From: Malaya genurostris | Taxonomy: Eukaryota > Arthropoda > Insecta > Diptera > Culicidae | Assembly: GCF_030247185.1 (NCBI RefSeq) | Contig: NC_080571.1 | Location: 14,849,631 to 14,913,630 of the forward strand | Direction: 5' to 3' | Length of the DNA: 64,000 nucleotides | Shown: positions 32,501 through 45,457 of the stretch, piece after piece | Layout: each line of letters starts with the position of its first letter | How positions within the stretch are numbered: position 1 is the first letter of the stretch | Position numbers and translations under genes: made by a program | The notes under the pieces: generated by a model | The model's database searches: none | What the model saw: only the letters and a program-made list of their open reading frames with translations | Told to the model about the DNA's origin: nothing

Positions 32501-35500
32501 AATTAGAACAGTTTTAAACTTTTGAATTGTCGGACTAACGGATTATCAGACTAACGAATTGTCGGACTAACGAATTGTCGGGCTAACGGATTATCGAACT
32601 AACGAATTGTCGGATTGATCACTATTTCCAATACTTCCGAAACCGAATTCAGATGACCGAAATAGCCCAAGTTGGTTCGTTTGCCAGCTACAAAATGGAA
32701 CTGTTGGAAACTTTTGAATTATCGGACTAATGTATTATCACACTAAGGAATTGTCGGACTAACAGATTGTTGGACTAACGAATTGTCGGACTAACGAATT
32801 GTCGGACTAACGAATTGTCGGACTAACGGATTGTCGGACTAACGGATTGTCGGACTAACGGATTATCGGACTAACAAATTGTCGGATTGATCACTATTTC
32901 CAATACTGAAAATAGATTCAGATGACCGGAATAGCCCAAGTTGATTCGTTTGCCAGCTACAAATTGGAACAGTTTTAAACTTTTGAATTGTCGGACTAAC
33001 GGAAGTAGTACCCACAACAAATTTAGGAATTCCGTATGAAATTGTAAGACTTTTCCTTTGAACTTATAAGTTTGTGAAAATCGCCATCTTGAACGAAAGT
33101 GAGTAGATCCATTTTGCAGTTTTTGATCACTATTTCCAATACTTCCGAAGTCGGATTCAGATGCCCAGAAAAGCCCAAGTTGGTTCGTTTGCCAGCTACA
33201 AGTAAAACAGTTTTAAAATTGGCGGACTTACGAATTATCAGACTAACGAATTGTCGGACTAACGAATTGTCGGACTAACGAATTGTCTGACTAACGGATT
33301 GTAGGACTAACGAATTTTTGGACTAATGGATTAACGGACTAACGAATTGTCTGAATGATCACTATTTCCAATACTTCCGAAGCCGGATTCAGATGACCGG
33401 AAAAGCCCAAGTTGGTTCGTTTTCCATCTACAAATGGGAAGTTTCCAATTTTTGAATTGTCGGACTAACGTTGTATCGCGCTAACGAATTGTCGGACTAA
33501 CGAATTATCAGTCTAACGAATTGTTGTACTAACGGATTGTCGGACTAAACTTTTGAATTGTTGTACTAACATATTAGCACACTAACGAATTGTCGGACTA
33601 ACGAATTGTTGGATTAAAGAATTGTATGACTAAAGAATTGTCGAACAAACGAAATGTCGGACTAAGAAAATGTCGAACTAGCGAACTATCGGAATAACGG
33701 ACCAAAGGAGTAACGGACAATCGGACTAACGGGCTAGCTTACTAAAGAACTAACAGAATAACTTAATAACAAACTAACGTACCGAAGAATTGTCGTATTA
33801 ACGAACTAACAAACTAACGGATTAGCAGATTAAAGGACTGTGGGACTAAAAGACAAACGGGTTAGAGAACTAACGAACTGACGGATTAAGAAAATAACTA
33901 AATAACAGACTAATGGACCCACGGAATGATGGACCAAATGACCAACGGACTGTCGGACTAACGAATTGTCGGACTAACGAATTGTCGGACTAACGGATTG
34001 TCGGACTAACGAATTGTCGGGCTAACGGATTGTAGGACTAACGAATTTTTGGACTAACGCATTATTGGACTAACTAATTGTCGGATTGATCACTTTCCAA
34101 TACTTCCGAAGCCAGATTCAGATGACCGGAAAAGCCCAAGTTGGTTCGTTTTCCATCTACAAATGGGAAGTTTCCAATTTTTGAATTGTCGGACTAACGT
34201 TGTATCGCGTTAACGAATTGTCGGACTAACGAATTATCAGTCTAACGAATTGTTGGACTAACGGATTGTCGGACTAAACTTTTGAATTGTTGTACTAACA
34301 TATTAGCACACTAACGAATTGTCGGACTAACGAATTGTTGGACTAAAGAATTGTATGACTAAAGAATTGTCGAACAAACGAAATGTCGGACTAAGAAAAT
34401 GTCGAACTAGCGAACTATCGGAATAACGGACCAAAGGAGTAACGGACAATCGGACTAACGGGCTAGCTTACTAAAGAACTAACAGAATAACTTAATAACA
34501 AACTAACGTACCGAAGAATTGTCGTATTAACGAACTAACAAGCTAACGGATTAGCAGATTAAAGGACTGTGGGACTAAAAGACAAACGGGTTAGAGAACT
34601 AACGAACTGACGGATTAAGAAAATAACTAAATAACAGACTAATGGACCCACGGAATGATGGACCAAATGACTAACGGACTGTCGGACTAACGGAATATAA
34701 AGTTAAACGAATAAAGAACTGTCGGAAAAACAGACTAGCGAACTAACAGATTTACGGGCTAGCGGATTACTGGACTAACAGAATGACGGACTAACGAAAT
34801 AACGAACTGAAGGGCTAAAGGGCTAAAAGACTACCGAACTAGCAGACCTACGACCTGTCGAACTAACTTACTAATGGAATGGATTATTAGACTAACAATG
34901 GACTAACTAATCGGATATTGGATTAACGAACTGTCGGACTAACGAATTGTCGGACTAACAGATTATAGGACTAATGGATTGTCGGACTAACGAATTGTAG
35001 TCGGAATGTCGGATAACGAACTATCGGAATAACGGACCAAAGGAGTAACGGACTGTCCTACTAACGGACTAGCGAACTAGCGGATTAGCAGACTAAAGAA
35101 CTGTGGGACTAAAAGACAAACGGATTAGAGAACTAACGAACTAACGGACTAAGCAAATAACTAACTAACATAAAAATGGACTAAAAAATAAACAGACTAA
35201 AAAATAAACGGACTAACAGACTAGCGAGCTGTTGGACTTGCGGAATAATGGCCCGAAGAACTAACGGATTGTCGGACTAACAGATTAAAGAAGTGGCGGA
35301 AAAACAGAGCAGCGAAATAACAGATTTACGGGCTAATGGATGGATAAGTCCAGTAGGATTAAGGACTAAAAGACTAATAGACTAGCAGACTTACGACCTG
35401 TAGATTTGGCGTACTAATAAAATGGATGATTAGACTAACGTGCTAACGAAATGATGGAATGTTGGATTAACGAACTGTCAAACTAACGGGATTGTCGGAC

Positions 35501-37392
35501 TGACGGATTATCAGACTAACGAATTGTCGGACTAACGAATTGGATTGATCACTATTTCCAATACTTCCGAAGCCGGATTCAGATGACCGGAATAGCCCAA
35601 GTTGGTTCGTTTGCCAGCTACAAATTGGAACAGTTTTAAACTTTTGAATTGTCGGACTAACGGACCAAAGGAAGTAACGGACAGTCGTACTAACAGGCTA
35701 GCTTACTAACGAACTAACAGAATAACGAAATAACAAACTAACGAACAGAAGAATTGTCGTACTAACGGACTAGCGAACTGATGGATTAGCAGACTAAACA
35801 ACTGTGGGACTAAAAGTCAAACGGATTAGAGAACTAACGTACTAAGAAAATAGCTATCTAACATAATAATGAACTAAAGGATAAACGGACTAACAGACTA
35901 GCGAGCTGCTGGACTCACGGAATAATGGACCAAAGAACTAACGTACTGTCGGACTAACAGAATAAAGAACTAAGCAAATGAAGAACTGGCGAAAAAACAG
36001 AGTAGCGAACTAACAGATTTACGGGCTAATGGATGGATAAGTCCAGTAGGATTAACAGAATAACGGACTAACGAAATAACGAACTAAAGGGCTAAAGGAC
36101 TAAAAGACTAATAGACTAGCAGACTTACAACCTGTCGAACTAGCGTACTAACGAAATGGATTATAAGACTAACGTGCTAACGAAACAATGAAATGTTGGA
36201 TTAACGAACCTTCAAACTAACGGATTGTCGAAGTAATCAATTGTCGGACTAACGAATTGTCGAACTAAAGACTTGTCGGACTAACGGATTGCCGGACTAA
36301 CAGATTATCGGCCTAATGAATTGTCGGATTGATTACCATTTCCAATACTTCCAATACCGGATTCAGATGACCAGAATAGCCGAAGTTGGTTTGTTTGCCA
36401 GCAACATATTGGAACAGTTTCAAACTTTTGAATTGTCGGACTAACGGATTATCGGATTAACGAATTGTCGGACTAATAACTATCGGAATAATGGACCGAA
36501 GGAGTAACGGACAGTCGGACAAACGGGCTAGCTTACTAACGAACTAACAGAATAACGGAATAACAAACTAACGTACTGAAGGATTGTCGTACTAACGGAC
36601 TAGCGAACTAACGAACTAAGAAAATAACTAAATAGCAGACTAATGGACTAAAGGACTAACAGACTAGCGAGCTACTGGACCCACGGAATAATCGACCAAA
36701 CAACTAACGAACTGTCGGACTAACAGAATAAGGAACTAAACGAATAAAGAACTGGCGGTAAAACAGATTTACGGGCTAATGGATTACTGAACTAACATAC
36801 TAACGGACTAACGAAATTACGAACTAAAGGGCTAAAGGACTAAAAGACCAACAAACTAGCAGACTTACGACCTGTAGAACTAGCGTACTAATGAAATGGA
36901 TTATTATACTAATGTACTAACGAAATAAAGGACTGTTGGATTAACGAACTGCCGGACTGCCGAACTAACGAATTGTCGGAGTAACGGATTGTCGAACTAA
37001 CGAATTGTCGGACTAACGTATTATTAGACTAACTAATCAACGAATTAACGGACTGTGTAAGTAAAGGACTAACGAATTAGAGAATTAACGAAACAACGGA
37101 CTAACAAACTAACAGAGTATCGGACTAACAAAATGTCGGATTAATAGACTAGTGAGCTAACGGAATAACGCACTAAATAATCAACGAACTTCCGAACTGA
37201 AGGACAAACGAACTGTTGGACTTATGAACTAACATACTACCGTACTAACAACCTGTCGGACTAGTGAACAAGGCGAGCTAATGAACTAACGGAATAACGT
37301 ACTAATGGAATAACGGACTATCGGACTAAAAAACTAGCGAACTAACAGACTAATGGACTACTGAACAAGCACTGACTGAAGAACTAAGGACT
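32500..37392 (+). repeat. Composite satellite: 16-bp (CGGACTAACGAATTGT) units with embedded R2 segment
   Basis: Nearly 5 kb consists of short units around GGACTAACGAATTGTC and variants such as ACTAACGGA. The 85-110-bp R2 segment (ATCACTATTTCCAATACTTC and following) is interspersed at about 32,431, 32,621, 32,891, 33,130, 33,360, 34,090, 35,550 and 36,340. Longer-order copies are present: 33,361-33,965 reappears at 34,090-34,694, and the AGACTAGCGAGCT series occurs at about 35,216, 35,901 and 36,658. There is no coding potential. Confidence 0.93.
33361..34694 (+). repeat. 729-bp higher-order duplication within the satellite
   Basis: About 605 bp from 33,361 is repeated almost base for base from 34,090, an offset of 729 bp. 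Even odd units such as GTTGTATCGCG and the irregular AGAAAATGTCGAACTAGCG run are shared. The near identity shows a recent segmental duplication rather than unit-by-unit slippage. Confidence 0.85.
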
Positions 37393-38902
37393 AAAGGAAC
37401 TAAAGAAACTAAAGAAACTAAAGAAACTAAAGAAACTAAAGAAACTAAAGAAACTAAAGAAACTAAAGAAACTAAAGAAACTAAAGAAACTAAAGAAACT
37501 AAAGAAACTAAAGAAACTAAACAAACTAAAGAAACTAAAGAAACTAAAGAAACTAAAGAAACTAAAGAAACTAAAGAAACTAAAGAAACTAAAGAAACTA
37601 AAGAAACTAAAGAAACTAAAGAAACTAAAGAAACTAAAGAAACTAAAGAAACTAAAGAAACTAAAGAAACTAAAGAAACTAAAGAAACTAAAGAAACTAA
37701 AGAAACTAAAGAAACTAAAGAAACTAAAGAAACTAAAGAAACTAAAGAAACTAAAGAAACTAAAGAAACTAAAGAAACTAAAGAAACTAAAGAAACTAAA
37801 GAAACTAAAGAAACTAAAGAAACTAAAGAAACTAAAGAAACTAAAGAAACTAAAGAAACTAAAGAAACTAAAGAAACTAAAGAAACTAAAGAAACTAAAG
37901 AAACTAAAGAAACTAAAGAAACTAAAGAAACTAAAGAAACTAAAGAAACTAAAGAAACTAAAGAAACTAAAGAAACTAAAGGAACTAAAAGAACTAAAGG
38001 AACTAAAGGAACTAAAGGAACTAAAGGAACTAAAGGAACTAAAGGAACTAAAGGAACTAAAGGAACTAAAGGAACTAAAGGAACTAAAGGAACTAAAGGA
38101 ACTAAAGGAACTAAATGAAGTAAAGGAACTAAAGGAACTAAAGGAACTAAAGGAACTAAAGGAACTAAAGGAACTAAAGGAACTTAAGGAACTAAAGGAA
38201 CTAAAGGAACTAAATGAACTAAAGGAACTAAAGGAACTAAAGGAACTAAAGGAACTAAAGGAACTAAAGGAACTAAAGGAACTAAAGGAACTAAAGGAAC
38301 TTAAGGAACTAAAGAAACTAAAGAAACTAAAGAAACTAAAGGAACTAAAGGAACTAAAGGAACTAAAGGAACTAAAGGAACTTAAGGAACTAAAGAAACT
38401 AAAGAAACCAAAGAAACTAAAGGAACTAAAGGAACTAAAGGAACTAAAGGAACTTAAGGAACTAAAGGAACTAAAGGAACTAAAGGAACTAAAGGAACTA
38501 AAGGAACTAAAGGAACTAAAGGAACTAAAGGAACTAAAGGAACTAAAGGAACTAAAGGAACTTAAGGAACTTAAGGAACTTAAGGAACTAAAGGAACTAA
38601 AGGAACTAAAGGAACTAAAGGAACTAAAGGAACTAAAGGAACTAAAGGAACTAAAGGAACTAAAGGAACTAAATGAACTAAAGGAACTAAAGGAACTAAA
38701 GGAACTAAAGGAACTAAAGGAACTTAAGGAACTTAAGGAACTTAAGGAACTAAAGGAACTAAAGGAACTAACGGAATTGAAGAACTAAAAAACTAACAAA
38801 ACTAACAAAACTAGCAAAACTATAAAAAATAACAAAATTAACAAAACTAACAAAACTAACAAAACTAACAAAACTAACAAAACTAACAAAACTAACAAAC
38901 TA
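37393..38902 (+). repeat. Three successive 9-bp arrays: AAAGAAACT, AAAGGAACT, AACAAAACT
   Basis: About 64 copies of AAAGAAACT (37,393-37,979) are followed by AAAGGAACT with occasional TTAAGGAAC and TGAACT variants (37,980-38,769). A shorter stretch of AACAAAACT (about 38,770-38,902) comes last. All three are one-base variants of the same nonamer, related to the ACTAAAGGA words at the end of the preceding satellite. One frame of AAAGAAACT reads Lys-Glu-Thr without stops, but there is no start codon and no gene context. Confidence 0.95.
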
Positions 38903-39200
38903 ACCCCACATCCACCGTATTCGCCAGATTTGGCTCCCAGCGACTACTTGCTGTTCGCTGACTTGAAAAATATGCTTGAGAGTAAGAAATTTCGCACGAA
39001 TGAAGAGGTTATCGCTGAAACTGAGGCCTATTTTGAGGCAAAAGATAAATCGTTCTACAAAAGTGGTATTGAAATGTTAGAGCGGCGCTTGAATGATTGC
39101 GTTATTCTTGATGTGAATTACGTTGATGAATAAAGTTAATTTTGAGCCGAAAAAAAATCGTGTTCTCTTTGTTAGGCCCGGGACTTTTCAGACCATGTGT
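38903..39200 (+). pseudogene. Mariner (DD34D) 3' fragment abutting the 9-bp array
   Basis: The fragment begins in HPPYSPDLAPSDYLLF, holding the third catalytic Asp, and continues with DLKNMLESKKFRTNEEVIAE to the C-terminus NYVDE and stop at 39,133. The mariner right end follows, with GTTAGGCCCGGGACTTTTCA and a TA at 39,201-39,202. It is the same family as the fragment at 62,930-63,262. Everything upstream of the third Asp is gone, and the 9-bp array joins directly at 38,902. Confidence 0.88.
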
Positions 39201-39202
39201 TA

Positions 39203-39360
39203 TAGTAGTAATTTCCATATACACTATGGTTTTTTATGCGTTTTTTTTTATGCAAAGTTTCAGAGTTATGCGGTTTTTTTATGCGAATTTTTAGAGTTAT
39301 GCGGTTTTTTATGCGGTACGTAAACTCGCATAAAAAAAGACTTCAGTGTACAGATTTTCA
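39203..39360. repeat. Short tandem of TTATGCGGTTTTT units
   Basis: Between 39,230 and 39,340 there are four or five imperfect units around TTATGCGGTTTTTTATGCG. No function is evident. Confidence 0.65.
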
Positions 39361-39409
39361 ATGCAGAATTTTGATCCCTCCTGAATTCTGAATTTTCTCC
39401 TGCAAAATA

Positions 39410-39720
39410 TAAATTTAAATGTGGCAACCCTGCACGCTATACGGAATTGAACAAAGCACGCTGTGTGTTTCGTTCGCAAATGCGGCGGTATTTTCTTCTT
39501 CCGTACCAGTCCGTAGCGGTTTTGCATCGTTATTTTGTATGATGGTTTGAAAGTTTTGACACTCACCGCCTTGTAGTTCCGGAACCGCAAGACGGATATG
39601 GATAAAATTGCACAGTATCTGACAGTAACCGTTGCTGAGAAATCGTGCCGTTAGTTCCGTTTTTGGAGCTTTTCTTCACTATTATCGGTGTTATATTTCG
39701 AAATTGAAAACCAGGGACTA
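39410..39720 (+). repeat. Dispersed repeat R4 (ATGTGGCAACCCTGCAC family)
   Basis: Shared landmarks in the same order at 49,045-49,410 are ATGTGGCAACCCTGCAC, TTGAACAAAGCACGCTGTGT, CTTCTTCCGTACCAG, AAATTGCACAGTATCT and TTTTTGGAGCTTTTCTTCAC. At 49 kb this segment sits inside an R2 copy, so R4 is probably an internal part of R2. No coding region is present. Confidence 0.75.
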
Positions 39721-40469
39721 GTAGTGTCAAAATTGTCATATTTAGGATACCCTGTTGACTCTCGACACAAATGTCAACGCTGTTATTAAGTGTCGTAATT
39801 GATTATAAATGAATAGAAGTTAACTGCAAAAAAAATATCTAAAATTGCTGTTATGTTGTTATCTTTTGCCTACTTGATATATTAGCGATCAAAAATTTTT
39901 CGCTCTCTAACGTAGTAAATTACTAAAACGTGTTCCACGCTAAAGTAAGACGTATTCTCGTCATAAAAGAAAACTTTCTTGGTTACTTAAAATTGAGTCC
40001 AAAAATCAATTTTTAGTCGAATAATTTTGAAACTCCGAAGGAATAAATAAACACATATTAGCCAAGTTTGCGTAAAGTTAGTCTTCTCAGTTAGGCCAAC
40101 AGCCCGCTACCCGTCAAATCCTATACAACACTAGTGCCATCTTTCATACATACTTTTATCAACTTCTTCAAATCCTTGTCGTTTTATGAAAACCTTCTCT
40201 GCTTTTCGTAGCTTACCAAAAACAGTGCGTAATTTTCATAGGATCGGAGGAAAAGCAGAGGGCCCTTTCTGGAAGCATTCTATAAGCATTGGAAGCATTG
40301 TAAAATTTGATGATCTTCTTTTTTCCGGCACATCCAGGTGGGACTTAGTGGTGTAAACTTCCTGACTGGGGATCTGCTTGGCGTATGCTTTAATGTATAA
40401 ACATTACACTGTAAACTAGTTTTACCCAAAAAAATTTTTTAGTTGTAAAAAAGTAGTTAGTAAAGTTAA
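39721..40469. other. AT-rich spacer
   Basis: No gene is recognised. A short inverted fragment of the TACTTTACTATGGGG-family repeat lies near 39,925-39,968. Confidence 0.45.
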
Positions 40470-42100
40470 ACAATGTTTTAAGCTCTATTCCGGATTTACT
40501 ACAGAAATTGTGTCAGCAAACTTTTGCTTTGCATACACTAAATACTCACAAAGTGCACTGCAATCAAGCCATTAAACTAACTGCATTAAACTTCGCTTTT
40601 CCTCGCCCGAAGAATCTACCGTGCAATGCGAAAATAAAATCTATTAACATTCTTCATTACACTGCCCATTTAAAATCGCTAATCACACAAATAGACAACC
40701 CGGGTTCGGACTGAATTTCACACGCTCGAAGAATCTGGCAGCATGCCGCTCAATTTAGTGCGCAATCAATTATCCTTACGGTAGCAGCTGCTTTCGGTAC
40801 TCGGAACCCCCCACCCCGTCTCACTCAAATGTCCATAACTCACAGAAAATACCGCGGAGCGTGCAGTCACTCAGCGGCTTAGGCTACTGATGCGTTCAAC
40901 GACGCATGCCGTAGCCGTCGCTGTCGTCGCCGCCGCCGCCGTTAGAAACCAATTAAAATTGTTCGAATTGAGCCGCCAAACGGAATCTACCGCGCCGTCA
41001 GCGCCGCACCAGGGATGTCAACAGGGCCCCAAAGAGAGAAGAAGAAAAATTGCGCGAAATGATCGCATGAGGCGCAAGTTTCATGTTTCACTCCCGTTGC
41101 CCCCTCCCCCTTCTCTTGCCAGCGGATCGTAGTAGGCTTCGGATCGGATCGTGGAAATCCACGGCATCGGCATCGATTACCATAATCTAATTAAAAATGT
41201 GCGCCGTTTGTGTTTGTGCCGAGAATAGCCGAGGATAGCGAAATCGAAGCCAACTCGATCGAAACTCAATCAAGGCAGGCGGCTTCGGTCCAAATTTGGT
41301 AAACCCGCAAACCGATGGGAGTCCCGCGATGAAGCGGCGAAGGAGCAGGTGAAATTAAATCTTTTTCCAAAGCGTAATTGGGATCCGTAAGATCGCTTCC
41401 TAGGACGGTGGCGAACAGAGAGAGAAAAAAAAACTGGCGTGCAGCAAAAATTTGCCGAAGCCGAAGCTACGGCGTCCGACGGTGGCGGCGACGCCGAGGA
41501 ATCCGTCATCGAGGAATTGATGGAATTATTAGAAATCAAATAAATCAAAAATGATAATCTTAAACGGTGAGCACGGAGCACTCTCTTTGACAGCTGTGCT
41601 GCTGCGGATCAATGTGATAAATATTAATGACGGATTTCTTCTTGGTACCGATGGAGGGTGTCACGAGACGGCAGGGTTAAAACGAGAAAGGGGGGGGGGA
41701 ATAAATTCGAATTGAACTGAAGTGAAAAAAAAACAACAATCGCCTATGGGATTTTAATCAATTGGAAAACCGTAGTGCAATCATCCACTACAAAGTTGAC
41801 TCGAGGCTTGGAAGCCGGAACAACAGAAAAAAAAATTGCGGAACTTTGTCAATCGGCATGAAAACAAAAAAACGGAACGGAGCAAGTGCGAACTATGATG
41901 TTTTTTCCGAGATTAATCGAAGACTGTATTGGATTCGGAACGCGCAGTCGTTCGTTTGGATTTAACTTAGTCAGAGAAATTTGCTTTGACTAAACCGAAC
42001 AAAACTAATAAACCTAGACAGATGTGATTTCGAACGTGTTCAGGTTTGCATGGCGCTTTTGAGTAGGCCGGGCAAACGAGAGACGTTGAGTTTCGTTATT
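40470..42100. other. Island 4: GC-richer low-repeat sequence
   Basis: The composition rises in GC, with a GTCGTCGCCGCCGCCGCC tract near 40,922-40,940, CATCGGCATCGATTACC and a CTAATTAAAAATGTG motif near 41,188. Frames at 40,890-41,132 (plus) and 41,270-41,581 (minus) have biased composition but no domain. As with islands 1-3 and 5, I infer possible regulatory DNA. An exon of an unrecognised gene is the alternative. Confidence 0.35.
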
Positions 42101-42580
42101 GAAATGAAAAATTCGAATCGAAAATTGACTGTTGACTCTTCTAATGGTAAAAAACATTGCTTAAATCAAATGTTATTAATGTATTCAAATAAAACGGTAG
42201 TTCAATGAAAGAATTTAGAAAAGAGATTTGTTCAAATACTCTTTGTAGATTACCGCTTGTTGTCAAATAAACAGGATATTTGGAATCTCAAAACCGTTTT
42301 GTTCACATGTTATCATATAAAGGCACTCGCATTTGAATTTGAACAGATTCTTTAGAACCACTAACGCTTCAAGAGTGCTGAGTCGAATGGTCCCAAGAGG
42401 AAACCTTATCAAAGTTGGAGGGATCGGTCAAAACACTTGAGCTAAGATTCTGCAAAATTTCGGTTCATTCTGCAGAAGAAGAAATCGTAACATAAAGAAA
42501 TTTTTTTATCCCTTTATGGGCTACTCTGGCGGAACACTTTTCATACCGGACGAACTAGGCTATGGTACCCAAATGAACAC
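42101..42580. other. AT-rich spacer
   Basis: Nothing recognised. Confidence 0.4.
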
Positions 42581-42582
42581 TA

Positions 42583-42861
42583 CCCAGGTAACCAGTAAGC
42601 ACTAATAATGGCATTAAAATAGCCTTTTATGGACACCAAGAATGCTTATAGCTTTATATCTGCACTGAAAGCTCATCTGTTGTAAATCAAGCAGAATTCA
42701 GCTTTCAGAATGCACATCAGCCACAAATAAGCATTATCTATGAATTGCAGTATATTTTGCCAAAGTCGGCCTTAATGCAGTCTCAAGTGCGATTGAAATG
42801 CCCATTAGAGATTATTTTCTGTCGTAATGCGGCATTAGTATATGCTTTTTAGTTACCGGGG
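42583..42861. mobile_element. MITE with CCCAGGTAAC-type TIRs
   Basis: The element is 279 bp with TA at both sides (42,581-42,582 and 42,862-42,863). The left end is CCCAGGTAACCAGTAAGCAC, and the right end read inward is CCCCGGTAACTAAAAAGCAT; mirrored subterminal ATGGCATTA and ATGCCGCATTA words follow. It has no coding capacity. By TA target and TIR layout it could be a Tc1/mariner-related non-autonomous element. Confidence 0.8.
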
Positions 42862-42863
42862 TA

Positions 42864-43250
42864 GTAACGAAGGAGGAAACCCTCCAGCATGTAACCCAAG
42901 CGACAGATTTCTTTTTAAGGTAACTAATTTGCAACTAAAAATACGATTATCTGCTATTGCAAGTTCGCCAGAAAATTTATCACTTGAGCAGGAAATGTAC
43001 TTCACCCGGTAACCAGTCAATCATTGGGTCGTGCGGCTGTATGGTATCGATATTTTATCATCTTACCAACTGCTTCTGTGTTTTCAATATCTTCGTTAAT
43101 AAAACATCGTATTGTATCCGTTTCGGTCTTGGCCCTGCTTTTTTTTATGTAGTCTTTCATGTCAGAAGCGGTAAATACGATTAATACTTTAATCATCTAG
43201 AAAAAATTTCTATTCTGCTCTGATTGTTTCTATCTTTAACGATTTATACT
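42864..43250. other. Spacer
   Basis: Nothing recognised. A 75-codon frame at 42,957-43,184 has no motif. Confidence 0.4.
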
Positions 43251-45048
<1,798 letters not shown>

Positions 45049-45457
45049 GTATTTTTTGCATCCCCATAGTGGGAAATAAATGATGATTGATGAATGAGTG
45101 TAGCATTGGTGAGGAACTGAGTGAAGGTAACGAATGTCAGAGAACGTACCAAGCATTCTACAACGCAATCTTAAATAAAGCTACTTTTAACATGCAATCA
45201 ATTTACTAGGTGTGCCAACTTTGGACGATGTTATCCATGCTGTTTGTGGCTCCTAGGGGCCATAAGGCAGGGGAAACAGAAATATTGAAATACGTAGATT
45301 GTTACTTAAGTATTTAGCCTTGGCCACATTAAGTTTTTCCTGGTGGATTTGACGTTTCATCATACAGTTTGACATCTTTAACCATATCTTTAAATTCTGT
45401 CATTTGAGCGCTATTTGTTTTGTTTACAGTAAGTGGAAAATTTTACCTCTGCAAAAA
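45049..45457. other. Spacer upstream of mariner relic
   Basis: No gene is recognised. The 5' inverted repeat of the mariner relic should lie in this stretch, but I could not identify a matching pair. Confidence 0.4.

Noticed and set aside
32500..37392. CRISPR-like appearance of short repeats with variable intervals
   Set aside because: Units vary in sequence and spacing, there are no uniform unique spacers or cas genes, and the context is an animal genome.
37393..38770. Long stop-free Lys-Glu-Thr / Lys-Gly-Thr frame through the nonamer array
   Set aside because: There is no start codon, no flanking coding sequence, and the length is set only by tandem expansion.
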